From Candidatus Latescibacterota bacterium (GTDB lineage Bacteria > Latescibacterota > UBA2968): a stretch of 64,000 bases of DNA. Under the pieces are notes generated by a model. It did not search any database. It was not told where the DNA came from and saw only the letters and a list, made by a program, of their open reading frames with translations. Shown here one piece after another: positions 23,247 to 33,500 of this stretch. The DNA lies in contig JAJDYX010000003.1 in assembly GCA_022824945.1 (NCBI GenBank), positions 62,001 to 126,000 on the forward strand. The letters run 5' to 3'. Numbering within the stretch: the first letter of the stretch is position 1; each line of letters opens with the position of its first letter. A program made the position numbers and the translations under genes.

Positions 23247-24497
23247 ATGACACAGGGACAACTTGGTGACTATTTCAAAGATGTTGCGTGGAAACGCTTA
23301 AGTGCGGTTGAAGTTGACCCGACGAGGTCTAATCAACGCGAATTTAACGGCGTAGCCAGTCTCAGGCAGATTCTTGGCGACAGCCGCATTGACGGACTTC
23401 CTGCTCACTGTTTATATTTCGGAGAAGAGGAAGAAGATACTTCTACAGATCAGAGTTATCTGACCTGGTATGATGCAAGAAAGGATGATCTTAAAAGGTC
23501 GGAATATCGACTCTATTTTACCAAGACATCTGTAACCGAAAAAGCTGAGGCTGGTGATTTGTTAATCATCGGCAGACAATCTGACGACTCATTGATGGTT
23601 ATCATTGCAAAGGAAGGATCTTCATTTGAAAATCAGATGTTCTGGCTGTTTGGTATTCCAGATGAAATGAGAGATGGTTTTGAACTTCGTTCAATTGAAA
23701 GTAACGAGCAGATTGGCTTTGCAGCAGGACTTATTCTTGAGCAAATCGGATTTGAAGTTGTACCAGCAGATGATATGTGGCTTGATGAAATGCTCAGGCG
23801 ATTTAACGGTGAATTCCCACCTACAAGAGATTTTTCAGCGTTTGCAAGAGAAACGATAGCGAGAGAAAGGATAGATTACATTGACGGTTCTGCTAACCCC
23901 GATGATGTACTTATTTCCTATATGGAACGTGAAGAGTTGTTGTTCAAGTCTCTGGAGCGATATATAGTATCGGAGAGGCTCGAGACGGACTTTGAAGATG
24001 TCGATGATTTCATCAGCTACTCATTGAGTGTGCATAACAGAAGAAAATCGCGGACTGGATATGCACTTGAAAATCATCTTGAAGTCATTTTTACAGACTC
24101 CTGTATCACATACTCACGTAATAAAAAAACCGAGAACAGAGCAAAGCCTGATTTCCTCTTTCCCGGTATTGATTTCTACCACGATTTACATTTTCCAGTT
24201 GAAAGTCTTTCAATGCTTGCAGTGAAATCCACCTGTAAGGATCGTTGGCGACAGGCATTGTCAGAAGCAGCGCGTATTGAGTACAAACATCTCCTGACAC
24301 TTGAGCCAAGTATATCTGTGAATCAAACCGATGAGATGGCGGCAAATAACCTGCAACTGGTTGTGCCTAAGGGGTTCCACCACACATATAAGCCAGAACA
24401 ACAACCTTGGCTTATGGATTTGGATAGTTTTATCCGTCTTGTCAGAACAAAACAGGAACAGCAGTCCATCCACTTCATCAGCGATCCCGAAAGGTAG
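23247..24497 (+). CDS. EcoRII-type restriction endonuclease
   Basis: 416 aa with the two-domain layout of EcoRII: an N-terminal effector-binding domain (about 1-170; contains GDYFKDVAWKRLSAVEVDP) and a C-terminal PD-(D/E)XK nuclease. The catalytic core is KPDFLFPG (Asp302) and AVKSTCKDRWR (Lys327, Arg333), with the same Lys-to-Arg spacing as EcoRII. EcoRII needs two or more target sites, one acting as allosteric effector, to cut at CCWGG. The ATG at 23247 is preferred over a TTG at 23217 that overlaps the methyltransferase stop. All catalytic residues are present, so the enzyme looks functional. Confidence 0.9.
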   Translation: MTQGQLGDYFKDVAWKRLSAVEVDPTRSNQREFNGVASLRQILGDSRIDGLPAHCLYFGEEEEDTSTDQSYLTWYDARKDDLKRSEYRLYFTKTSVTEKAEAGDLLIIGRQSDDSLMVIIAKEGSSFENQMFWLFGIPDEMRDGFELRSIESNEQIGFAAGLILEQIGFEVVPADDMWLDEMLRRFNGEFPPTRDFSAFARETIARERIDYIDGSANPDDVLISYMEREELLFKSLERYIVSERLETDFEDVDDFISYSLSVHNRRKSRTGYALENHLEVIFTDSCITYSRNKKTENRAKPDFLFPGIDFYHDLHFPVESLSMLAVKSTCKDRWRQALSEAARIEYKHLLTLEPSISVNQTDEMAANNLQLVVPKGFHHTYKPEQQPWLMDLDSFIRLVRTKQEQQSIHFISDPER

Positions 24498-24905
24498 GCA
24501 ACATCACCCTGAACGTCGTCCCCACGCCCTGCTCGCTCTCCACGTCGCTCTCCCCATCGTGATTGCGAACAATGGCGTAAATAATCGACAACCCCAAACC
24601 CGTGCCCCGGTCGGCGTCTTTGGTCGTAAAAAACGGCTCAAAAAGACGCTGCCGGGTCGCCTCATCCATACCTACCCCATTATCCTCCACCTCGATAACA
24701 ACCGCATCATTCTCAACGCGCGTTCGGATCTGGATCCACCTGGTATAACCCGCCCCTTCCATCTCAGCACGCTCATCCACCGTATCCCGGGCATTTGACA
24801 GCAAATTGAGAACCACTTACTTGAGCGGATGCGGATGTCCCCAGACCTTTGGGAGCGCGTCAGAAAGATCCAGCGCGAGATCGATCCCGTGATTATCGAG
24901 ATGCG
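24478..24905 (-). pseudogene. Histidine kinase, C-terminal fragment with a nonsense codon
   Basis: The ATPase end of a sensor histidine kinase: NLLSNARDTVDE (N-box), VEDNGVGM (G1), LFEPFFTT (F-box) and GTGLGLSIIY (G2), ending at about 24485. Upstream the same frame reads DLALDLSDALPKVWGHPHPLK and then a TAA (24817-24819) just before the N-box, so the gene is dead even within the fragment. The sensor and dimerisation domains are missing; the fragment stops next to the methyltransferase-like gene at 24912. Its 3' end overlaps the last codons of the restriction enzyme on the other strand. A shorter copy lies on the other side of the restriction system. Confidence 0.8.
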
Positions 24906-24911
24906 TCTGTA

Positions 24912-26057
24912 TCATTTTAGGCTAAAAATGAAGGTTACGTCTTTGTGGCGTAGCTCCCAGCTATTTTTTTGATGGACAGTGCTCGGCCATACTTCTACGC
25001 AGTAGTCCTGGCGGGATGGTGAACCTGCACGCAGCCATTTTGTTTGCGCTTCTTTGAGTTTGTCGAAACACTCATTCCCTCCGTATGCAGTTATGTGATT
25101 TTCGTGTATAATGCAGATAGTCGATCTGTTATGGGTGGTGATTACAAAAGCATTCTGCATAGGTATTACGGTTAATCCCTGAAGGTGAGCAAAGAACGCC
25201 AGATCCCTCCGTAAAGTCCAGCCGTCCCTTCCGTCTAGAATATCCGCCCAGGAAGCGCGCTCTTTGGCGGCCGGTCGCTTTCCGGCAAATTTCTCGACCA
25301 ATTTCCGAGCCTGATCCCACTGAAAAGTCATTCCGTGTTTACCTGTGAATAGCATAAATCCTGGAAGAGATATTACTTCCCCGCTGAGATGATCTTTTCG
25401 CTTTTGTAATTTCAACATGAGGCACTGGCTTTCACCCGGGAAGTCGTTTAACGTTAATACTATGATACCTTTGGGCGATAGTTGCTCCCACCAGGCAGGG
25501 AATAGAGTTGGGCATGTAACCGTGGTGATCAGCCGATCATAAGGTGCTTTTTTCGCGTAGCCTTTTGATGCATCACCCGTTATTACACTAACATTTTTTG
25601 TGCCTTGTCGCTTCAAGTGACGACGTGCCCTGCGAGTGACATCGGGTTGAATATCCATCGTTACAACATGTCCGTCAGGACCTGAGAGATGTGCCAATAG
25701 GGCGGCGTTCCATCCGGTGCCTGCGCCAATTTCAAATACGCGATGGCCTGCGCGAACGGATAGGATATCCAGCATGTGAACGACGAGAGAAGGTTGCGAT
25801 GTCGAGCTTGGTGGATTGAGGTGGCTGAGCAAAGCTTCGTCGGAGTAAATTCTCTCTAATTGGCTCGAGGTGGGGCATTTTGGATCGACCTCAATTAAGC
25901 CTTTCCGTTTTCCCAATGCATGGATTCGATCGACAAACAGATGTCTCGGTGTCGATTGGAGGGCCTGTTCTATTGCCTTATTCTTCAAACTACCCGTTGC
26001 CTTGAGCATGTCGATGAAATCACGCTGTAACAGATCTGTATTTTTTGTTTCGGTCAT
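24912..26057 (-). CDS. Protein-L-isoaspartate O-methyltransferase-like protein
   Basis: 381 aa. Residues 1-220 match the PCMT fold: helical N-terminus (AIEQALQSTPRHLFVD), LVVHMLDILSVRAGHRVFEIGAGTGWNAALLA with the SAM-binding EIGAGTG, and VITGDASKGY / YDRLITTVTCP. PCMT methylates isoaspartyl residues to start repair of aged proteins. The extra C-terminal 160 residues, not found in short PCMTs, suggest the longer variants that have a second domain, some of which act in peptide natural-product pathways. No such pathway is visible here. The order of motifs and the ERIYSDEALL substrate loop support the family call; the substrate is uncertain. Confidence 0.75.
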   Translation of the reverse strand: MTETKNTDLLQRDFIDMLKATGSLKNKAIEQALQSTPRHLFVDRIHALGKRKGLIEVDPKCPTSSQLERIYSDEALLSHLNPPSSTSQPSLVVHMLDILSVRAGHRVFEIGAGTGWNAALLAHLSGPDGHVVTMDIQPDVTRRARRHLKRQGTKNVSVITGDASKGYAKKAPYDRLITTVTCPTLFPAWWEQLSPKGIIVLTLNDFPGESQCLMLKLQKRKDHLSGEVISLPGFMLFTGKHGMTFQWDQARKLVEKFAGKRPAAKERASWADILDGRDGWTLRRDLAFFAHLQGLTVIPMQNAFVITTHNRSTICIIHENHITAYGGNECFDKLKEAQTKWLRAGSPSRQDYCVEVWPSTVHQKNSWELRHKDVTFIFSLK

Positions 26058-26098
26058 TAGTCGTCTCTCGCAAGGGTTTAAGTGAGCTATGATCTCGC

Positions 26099-27691
26099 TT
26101 ACGCCCCTGGACCTTTGACGAACATTCCAGGGGTCGCGCCCGTGTGTTTGCTGTTTTTGAGGACGCGAATGCCGTTGACGAAGACGTCGCGGATGCCGAT
26201 AGAGAGTTGATGGGTGTCTTCGAATGTCGAGCGGTCGGCGATGGTGTCGGGATCAAAGACGACGACGTCGGCCCAGCAACCGGGCTGGAGCCGCCCGCGG
26301 TCCCACAGTGAGAGGCGATTGGCGACCGAGGAGGTCATTTTGCGGATGGCTTCTTCGAGTGGCATGAGTTTTTCGTCGCGGACGTAGCGGCCGAGGACAC
26401 GGGGATAGGTGCCGTACGACCGGGGATGGAGGGGTCCCTCAGCAGCCACCCGTTCTGGATCGACGCCGCCCGCGTCTGTGGAGACTTTGATCCAGGGGAG
26501 TTGAAGTTGGAGACGGACGTTGTCTTCGGATATGGTGTGGTAGATGGTGAAGATGCGCTGGTTTTCCGATAGCAGGAGGTCGATGGTGGCTTCTATCCAG
26601 TTCTGGTCGCGCATCTCGGCAATTTCAGAAAGGCGCTTGCCGATGTACTGCTGATTTTCGGTTTTTTTAAATCCGACCGGAGCGATTCGGTCGGGGCGAC
26701 GGGGAATCTCGCCTTCGCGGTTTCTGACTTCAGATGCGATTTTTGCGCGGGTGTCGGGATCGCGCAGGTTGTCGAAGAATTTGCCGTCTGCGGCCACCCA
26801 GGTGGGCAGGACAGTAGATAGGCCGGTGCCGCTTGCGGGATAGGGATACATATCGGCGGTGATGTCGAGGCCCTCGGCGCGTACTTGATTTATGCGCGCA
26901 ATGACCTGGTGCATCTTGGGATAGTTGCGCTCGGGGACGGCTTTGAGGTGGTAGATCTCGACCGGGATGTTGGCGCGCTGTCCGATTTCGATGGCTTCGT
27001 CCAGGGCTTCGAGAAGTCTGTCGGCTTCGGACCGGATGTGGGTGATGTAGATGCCGCCGAATTTCGCCACTGTTTTGCAGATTTCGACGATTTCATCCGT
27101 GCTGGTATATGTGTCCGGTGGATAGATGAGGGCATAGGAGGGACCAAAGGCGCCGTCTTCCATGGATTCGGCCATGATGCGGTGCATGGTTTTCATTTCG
27201 TCGGGGGTTGGCTCACCCATCCGCATGCCCATTGCGTGTGCGCGCAGGGTACCTGCGCCCAGGAAGGAGCCGACGTTGGGCGAGACGCCAGCTTCGATCA
27301 TGGCGTCGAGCCAGTTGCCGAAGCGATGCCAGTCCTGCGCCCGTTCCCGCCAGTCTTTGGGGAGAGATCGCGAGAGGTTATTGGAGCCGCCGATAGGTGC
27401 GGGGGTCCATGCTTCGCCCATGATTTCGGTCGTGATGCCCTGTGTGATTTTGGAGAGGCATCGGCCGTCGCGCATGAGTGGGACGATGGAGTGGCTCTGG
27501 ATGTCGATGAATCCGGGGCAGACGATGTGACCAGAGGCATTGACGATTTCGCCGATGTTATCGCGGGGAATGGAACCCGGTGGTTTGATGGCGGATATTT
27601 TGCCGTTTTGTAGAGCGACATCGCCGTAGTACCAGGGGTTGCCAGTGCCGTCGATGATCCTGCCTGAGTGAATAAGGGTCGTGATTGGCAT
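26099..27691 (-). CDS. N-acyl-D-amino-acid deacylase-like amidohydrolase
   Basis: 530 aa from the ATG at 27691 (AAAGGGA upstream); the longer frame runs into the next gene. Family traits: N-terminal beta-sandwich ILHSGRIIDGTG-like start, PGFID, QGITTEI, EIYHLKA and YITHIRSE (metal-site His residues), then a D-aminoacylase-type GRLQPGCWADVVVFDPDTI end. The first metal HxH of the family, normally in GFIDxHxH, reads IQSHS here, so one His is replaced by Gln; the Cys usual in the next block is also missing. It may therefore bind one metal ion or act on another N-acyl or cyclic amide substrate. No signal peptide is visible. Confidence 0.8.
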   Translation of the reverse strand: MPITTLIHSGRIIDGTGNPWYYGDVALQNGKISAIKPPGSIPRDNIGEIVNASGHIVCPGFIDIQSHSIVPLMRDGRCLSKITQGITTEIMGEAWTPAPIGGSNNLSRSLPKDWRERAQDWHRFGNWLDAMIEAGVSPNVGSFLGAGTLRAHAMGMRMGEPTPDEMKTMHRIMAESMEDGAFGPSYALIYPPDTYTSTDEIVEICKTVAKFGGIYITHIRSEADRLLEALDEAIEIGQRANIPVEIYHLKAVPERNYPKMHQVIARINQVRAEGLDITADMYPYPASGTGLSTVLPTWVAADGKFFDNLRDPDTRAKIASEVRNREGEIPRRPDRIAPVGFKKTENQQYIGKRLSEIAEMRDQNWIEATIDLLLSENQRIFTIYHTISEDNVRLQLQLPWIKVSTDAGGVDPERVAAEGPLHPRSYGTYPRVLGRYVRDEKLMPLEEAIRKMTSSVANRLSLWDRGRLQPGCWADVVVFDPDTIADRSTFEDTHQLSIGIRDVFVNGIRVLKNSKHTGATPGMFVKGPGA

Positions 27692-27713
27692 GGGAGTCCC
27701 TTTCGTTTTTTTG

Positions 27714-29240
27714 CTAAAAGTCTGCGCCGAAGTTCTGGACGAAGATGAGCAAGTCCGAGAAGGCGACGCGCAGATCGCCGTCGAGGTCAAAGGTGGGGTC
27801 GAAGCCAACGTCGCCTGCGGTTTTGCCAAAGGCAGAGGCAAAGGCGAGGAAGTCCGAGAAGCCTATTTCACCGTCGCCATCAAAGTCTGTAGCTGCAGGA
27901 CCAGAAGCGAGTTCAGATACGGAGAGGGTGTAACCGATTGTTGTGCCAGATGTGGAGGTGATGGCGAGGCTTCGGGCAATATTGCCGGATGTGTGGATGC
28001 GTTTTGTCTGTGAGGCTGAAATGGGGATCGGTGCGGCAAAGGGTTGATTCCCTTCGGCTATGAGTGTGACGAGGAGGTCGTTGTCACCTGTGGATTGGAT
28101 TGTGAAGGCGAGGTCGGGTGTTTCGCCCAGATCGAGATAGTCTATGCCCCAGCGCGTGGCGCGTCGCATGAGATTATGGATTGGGGTGGTGAGGTTGTCG
28201 CGCTTTATCGGGTGCAGGTCAATGGCGCGATAGCCGAGGTCGCCCTCACCGTCGAGGTACATGGCTGCGGCCCATTGCCCAAAGAGGTGATCGAAGCGTT
28301 CGGGCACGTTGAGCGATTGGAGAAGATTATCGATGCTCGCTATGCTGCTGTCCGGGTCTGCGACGAGTTTGCGGAGTGCGCTGTCGCCATAGCGCTGTGC
28401 GAAATACGTCATATATAGATATGCCTGGTCAAAATCAAAAAACTGATCTTCCCAATAGGTGAGGTCTGTATTGGCCGCGAACGAGAGAAAATTTTCGGTA
28501 GCGGCTGCTGTAGTGTCTTTGTATCCACAGGCGAGTTCGGCATATTCCGAGCATCCTTCGTCGAGCCATTTGGCTTCGTCGGGATCGGCTTTCCAGTGGA
28601 TCAGGTGCTGAAATTCGTGGGCGAGTGTGGCGCGTGCGAGGTTGCTGTCAATGTCGAGAGGGCGGGCGTCGATATAAATGATTTCGCGCGAGACGGGCGG
28701 GGCTTCGTTGTCGGTATCGATATAACCGATAAATGTGATACCGGTGATTGGACTGTCGAGCACGTCGAGTACGAGGATGAGTATGCGGGGATCGGCATCG
28801 ACATCCGGGGGATCGCCAAAGAGGTCGGTGACAGTTTCGTAAATGCCTCGGTCGGGATGACGAGCGGTGGATTTATCAAACGCGCGTGCGAGGGATTCAA
28901 TACCCGTTTGTGTTACGCGCGGGGTGTTCCACATGTCATCTTCTACAAAAATATAACAGTGGTCACCCACATAGCGACAGGTTGTAGTGGTGTGGTATTT
29001 TCCGCCGCCAACGAGTTGAAAACTGTATGCGGGTAGCGTGAGCGTATCGCCAACGCGGAATGGCGTGGAGAAGGAGATTTTAGTTGCGGGACGATAGGGT
29101 GTGGTTTGACGCGGTATCAGGTGGGTTCCGCTCTGAGGAATGGGTTGGGCGTGGGCTGTGATGCAAAAAAACGCAATGCAGCAAGCAATGATAAAAGAAA
29201 TATAACGCAAATCGCATTTGGGAGTTGTTGGCGGAGACAT
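27714..29240 (-). CDS. Exported HExxH peptidase with dockerin-like C-terminus
   Basis: 508 aa. The ATG at 29240 opens a signal peptide (FIIACCIAFFCITAHAQ). The mid-protein zinc site ATLAHEFQHLIHW, followed by DEGCSEYAEL, is a gluzincin-type HExxH...E. The C-terminus holds two EF-hand-like repeats, DFDGDGEIGFSDFLAFASAFG and a second DLDGDLRVAFSDLLIFVQNFG, of the dockerin-like type. It is the first of a minus-strand series of exported proteins read from 37986 down; the start follows the previous stop by two bases. Likely a secreted metallopeptidase; substrate unknown. The function of the C-terminal repeats (calcium binding, attachment) is inferred. Confidence 0.8.
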   Translation of the reverse strand: MSPPTTPKCDLRYISFIIACCIAFFCITAHAQPIPQSGTHLIPRQTTPYRPATKISFSTPFRVGDTLTLPAYSFQLVGGGKYHTTTTCRYVGDHCYIFVEDDMWNTPRVTQTGIESLARAFDKSTARHPDRGIYETVTDLFGDPPDVDADPRILILVLDVLDSPITGITFIGYIDTDNEAPPVSREIIYIDARPLDIDSNLARATLAHEFQHLIHWKADPDEAKWLDEGCSEYAELACGYKDTTAAATENFLSFAANTDLTYWEDQFFDFDQAYLYMTYFAQRYGDSALRKLVADPDSSIASIDNLLQSLNVPERFDHLFGQWAAAMYLDGEGDLGYRAIDLHPIKRDNLTTPIHNLMRRATRWGIDYLDLGETPDLAFTIQSTGDNDLLVTLIAEGNQPFAAPIPISASQTKRIHTSGNIARSLAITSTSGTTIGYTLSVSELASGPAATDFDGDGEIGFSDFLAFASAFGKTAGDVGFDPTFDLDGDLRVAFSDLLIFVQNFGADF

Positions 29241-29242
29241 TG

Positions 29243-29866
29243 TTAAAATCGGACTGAGAGTTGCACCTGTAAGTCCCCAGAGGTATTGGGGGAAACAGTT
29301 GCAATGGGACGGGTTTTGGCAGCGATGTTGGCGGCGTTTAACGCGCTGGCAAAGCGATTGAAGATGAGTGCGCCCACAAAGAGAAAGCCGCGTGTGCGTG
29401 CCCAGGTGGCTTTGCTTCGCAGTTCTCGAAAGTGCTCGCGGGAAGCCGGTGTGTCCCACTCCCAAAAGTTTTCAGGTGTTTCTGGCAGTGGGTTGCCCGA
29501 TGTGCCTTCGACATATAGCAACCGGGCATTGTAGTCGTAGATGCTGTTGTAACTGGATAGGCGGTCGTAATGGGAGTTGGGTTTTTTGACGGTGGTTGCG
29601 CCAGCGCGTGCCGCGGCATAAGCGCGGAAGGTGTTTTCTCGCGTGGTGTTGAGTTTTTGAAATGCAAATAATCCCGTCCAGAACATGCCTTCGGTAAATA
29701 GGAAAAATTTCGCGGATTTTCGCCCACCCGCATATCGCTCGCCCAGGCCGGGTAAGAGAACGGATAAAAAGGCGGCTTTTTTAGGTGATTTCGCTTCTTG
29801 TGCAAAGGCGGCAGATGGAGCGAGCAAACAGGCACAGACGATCAGGATTTGGGATGGTGTTTTCAT
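29243..29866 (-). CDS. Exported/membrane DUF5683-like protein
   Basis: 207 aa with a signal peptide ending at AAFAQ. The segment SPKKAAFLSVLLPGLGERYAG followed by a hydrophobic helix (FFLFTEGMFWTGLFAF) is typical of DUF5683-like proteins, thought to sit in the envelope. The C-terminus ends VQLSVRF, a beta-strand with terminal Phe as in outer-membrane proteins. It is a paralogue of the gene just upstream (29871-30542), with which it shares the K-S-P-K-x-A-x-F-L-S-x-L-x-P-G-L-G-E block. Function unknown. Confidence 0.7.
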   Translation of the reverse strand: MKTPSQILIVCACLLAPSAAFAQEAKSPKKAAFLSVLLPGLGERYAGGRKSAKFFLFTEGMFWTGLFAFQKLNTTRENTFRAYAAARAGATTVKKPNSHYDRLSSYNSIYDYNARLLYVEGTSGNPLPETPENFWEWDTPASREHFRELRSKATWARTRGFLFVGALIFNRFASALNAANIAAKTRPIATVSPNTSGDLQVQLSVRF

Positions 29867-29870
29867 GATG

Positions 29871-30542
29871 CTAAAATCTCGTTTTCAATTCAACCATGGA
29901 CCGCCCATGACTATCGACAGGCGTGATGTCGATCCACAAGCTCGGACCGGTCTTTTTTGGGAGCGCGCGCGTATAGGCCGAGGCGTGTATGGCACTGGCA
30001 ATGTGGTTGAGCACTGCCAGGCCTGTGACAACAGATGCGCGTTTGAGGTATTTGTTGCTGTCGTTGCGACGGGTTTCATAGTCCTGTCTGCGAGACGATG
30101 GCACGTTCTTATTGTCGGTGGAAAAGTCAGCCGTCACATCGTCCCAGCCATAGACAAATTGATGGTATTTGCCAATGAGTTCGTAATACTGCTGCGTGTC
30201 GTTGCTTTTGGAAGGCAGGGCGTGGGTTTCGTGATACGGCTCGGGCTGAGTTTTGTTCCATTCCCGCCAGGCGGTGTACTGCGCTTCCCGCCAATGCCGA
30301 TCGGCATACGCTCGAAATTCTTTCTTGATGTCATTGCCTTTGCCCCGCCATGAAACATAAGCGGTCCATGTGAGGGCTTCTGCACCCATAAATCCGACTG
30401 CGCGCATTTTGGCTCCGGCATATAATTCACCCAGACCCGGTACAAGCAGTGAAAGAAAAAAGGCCGTTTTAGGCGATTTTTCCGCGGCGGCCTGTCCGCA
30501 CATAAGCGCGAAAACAAGCGTGTAGAGTGTGAATGTTCGCAT
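29871..30542 (-). CDS. Exported/membrane DUF5683-like protein, paralogue
   Basis: 223 aa with an N-terminal signal peptide (FALMCGQAAA) and the block KSPKTAFFLSLLVPGLGELYAG shared with its neighbour, then a hydrophobic helix and a long charged, Tyr-rich region. The C-terminus again ends in an aromatic residue (VELKTRF). It sits between the large propeller/barrel fusion gene and its paralogue, separated by four bases from the latter. The pair may be small partners of the large exported proteins around them; no function is established. Confidence 0.7.
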   Translation of the reverse strand: MRTFTLYTLVFALMCGQAAAEKSPKTAFFLSLLVPGLGELYAGAKMRAVGFMGAEALTWTAYVSWRGKGNDIKKEFRAYADRHWREAQYTAWREWNKTQPEPYHETHALPSKSNDTQQYYELIGKYHQFVYGWDDVTADFSTDNKNVPSSRRQDYETRRNDSNKYLKRASVVTGLAVLNHIASAIHASAYTRALPKKTGPSLWIDITPVDSHGRSMVELKTRF

Positions 30543-30558
30543 GGGGAAATTCCTCTAT

Positions 30559-33500
30559 CTAAAAGTTGTCCTTCCCAACATCCGTAACAAATCCAAATAA
30601 CAACGTAAAATATACTTTTAAGCCACTTCGTTCAAGTGGATCGCCAGCCCGTTGCAAAGGCACATGGTCGAATCCGTAGGCCACATCGAGGCTGGCGCGT
30701 GTGGGAAAAAGATAAAATGAGGTGGCGTCGTAGCGCAATTGCGCGCCCAGTTCGCGCTTCCATCCGCGTTTGAGTATCGCGTCGTCGGGTGTGCCATCCC
30801 AGGCGCGGGCGATTCCGGCAAAGAACGCGCCGTAGAGTTGGTCGGAGTAGATTGGACCGGTTTGTCGATCGATGCGCGACCATAAGGGAAGGCGATAAGC
30901 CGACCGCAACATCAGGGCGCGGCGGCCTTCCAGGCTGTAAAACGTATATCCTTTCATGCCGGGCAAGCCGCCGAGGAAGAAGTCAAAGGTGTCGTCAACT
31001 TCGCTGTCGATCACGCCGCCAAAAAAGCGGAAACTCAGGGCACTGCGGCCGGGGGCAACCGGGATAAATTCGTTCCAGTCGAGGGAAAGTTGGTTATAGA
31101 AATAGCGGTCGTAGGTTTCGACGATTAGCGAGGTGTTTTCCTCAAAGCCGCTGATGAACCAGTTGAAATAGCGATCGTACCGCAGCGCGAGACGACGTCC
31201 GGATCGGGGATTGATTTCCGAGTCGCGGGATCGACCTATGGCATTGAGGCGATAGGTGAGGGCGAGGTCAAATCCGTTGAGGGTTGTGGCGGCCACTATG
31301 TCGCGATTGAGGCCGTTGAACCGCGCTTGATCCAGAACTGCGCCCGTGCGATTGTACACGAGTCGCGCGTCGATCGTACCGCCGCGTCTCAGGGTGTATT
31401 TGCCGCCTATTTCAATGCCCGTGAGCGCAAAGGTGCGGTTGTAGATGCGAAAGTCTTCGTCGCGGCTGATTACATCTTCTTCAACGTGGCGCGATAGACG
31501 ATAGGCTTCGAGAAAAAAGGTGGGACGTTTTTTTCGGTATTCGTAAAGTGCGTACAGGTCCATATCCAGATCGTGGGCGAGCAGGCCACTGATAAAAAAG
31601 GTTTGCTTTCGCAAGACATCGTCGGATCCCGCTATAGCGCCGAGTTTGAGTTTGCCGCTGTCAATTGCCAGACGCGGAAGTATGGTGGTGGATGAAAATT
31701 CGTTTTTGTATGGGCGGCTCGATATCGCGGGTTTGGGCGGTGTGGAGCCGAAGGGTTCGACTCGAAAAATGTCGGTCTCTACGGACTCATTTAACGGCTG
31801 AGAGATAACGCGAATTTCGTAGGCGTTTTTGCCGTAGTGGGCATATGCGATGCGGGTGCCATCTGGATGCACATGGGGTTGAAATGCGCCGCCGTACACG
31901 CGGGTGAGGCGGTCTATTGCGCCGTTGGATAGATTAGCGCGATAGAGGTTGAAGATGCCGTCGTGGTCAGAGGCAAATACGAGAGATGATCCATCGGGCG
32001 ACCAGCACGGGTCGCGGTCGGTTTCGCGGGAGGCGATGCGCACTGTATAGTCGCCGCCTGTTGCGGGAATGGTGGCGATGTCCCGCGAGGTGCCGCTTTG
32101 GTAGAGCGAGAATGCGATTTGCGATCCATCGGGCGACCAGCGCGGAGTGGCGACCTGTGAGCCGTCGTCGAAAGATGTGAGATAGCGAATGGTGTCTGCC
32201 GCGATGTCGAGGATACAGAGGTTGGTGCTGCCCCCGCCATTTTTGACAAACGCAATTTGCATTCCGTCTGGCGAATAGGCCGGGTGAATGCCGCGCAAGC
32301 CTGTGCTGAGTCGCGTTTCGCCCGGAAAGGTGGCACGCGCGAGGCCAATGGCGGTTTTGACATTTTGAAACAGGCTCGATTTGACGGCTTTGGTATCCAT
32401 GGTGTAGAGGTCCCATTGCCGCGCACCGTATTTATTGGGCTGGCTGTGGCGCGCGTAGAGGAGTTGCTCGCCATCGGCTGACCAGTCAAAGGCCGTGACT
32501 GCGCTGGGGGCGGCGATTTCTACGCTGCTGTCGACGAGGGTATAGACCATCAAACCCGTGCGCCCATAATCGCGTCCTTTATTGGAGAGGTAGGCGAGTT
32601 TTGTTCCATCGGGTGACCAGCGAGGGTGCAGATTGAGGTAGCCGTCTTCGCGGATGAGGTCACCCTGTGCGGGACTGGTTTCGATCTGGGCGATTTGAGT
32701 CGCATAGCGTTTTTCGAGCGATGTGACCCAGCGCTCGTGCAATTCGCTTGCAGAGATGCCCAGGGTCGCGTGGATTGCGCCGCCAAAATCCGTGCGCCAC
32801 CAGACTTTCATTTGCCGATATAATTCGGGGAGTTTGTCGCGTCCGAAGGTATCGACAATAAAGAGAGCGAGGGAGTAGCCGTGGTCGTACACTTTTTCAA
32901 ACCCGAGACCTGTTTTCGCGCCAAAGACGGACATTTCGGCGTGGGTGAGTAAGCTTCCATTGCGCGTGGCCTGGCGCAAAATCATATCGCGGTGCGAGTC
33001 CCAGCGGTCGTGTTGTGCGCCAGGTGCCATGTATTGCGCCGTGCCTTCGGCAAACCAGGGCGGGATGATGGTGGCGGGAATGGCGTAAGCGGCCAGGACA
33101 TTGGGATAGCCGGCGAGGATGTCGTCGCGTTTGCCTTCGCCCTGATATTGCAGGTAGTTGACGAAGAGGGCGGGGATGCGCCGCGAGGACTTTCGAGCGA
33201 TTTGGAGCGAGATGATGTGCGTCAATTCGTGCGTTATCACGTTTGGGAGCCAATCTGTACTGCCGCGCAGTGCAAAGTCGAGGTTGGAGACCCAGATTTC
33301 GATGGTGTTGTGGTAATAATACGCTGCGCCATTGGCATAGTCTTCGGTGTCTTTGAGAATGATGCGGACTTTGCTATCGGGTTCAAAATTGTAAAAGGAC
33401 GCGACCGGTCCGTACGCGTCTTCGGCGATTTGGGCAGCACGCGGAGCCAGTTTTTCCAGACCCTGATGGTAATAGATTTTGAAGTGCTCGGTTTCAATGA

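Noticed and set aside
26885..27613. 242-codon open frame on the plus strand
   Set aside because: Antisense to the D-aminoacylase gene; Asp/Gly-rich product is what the reverse complement of that gene would give.
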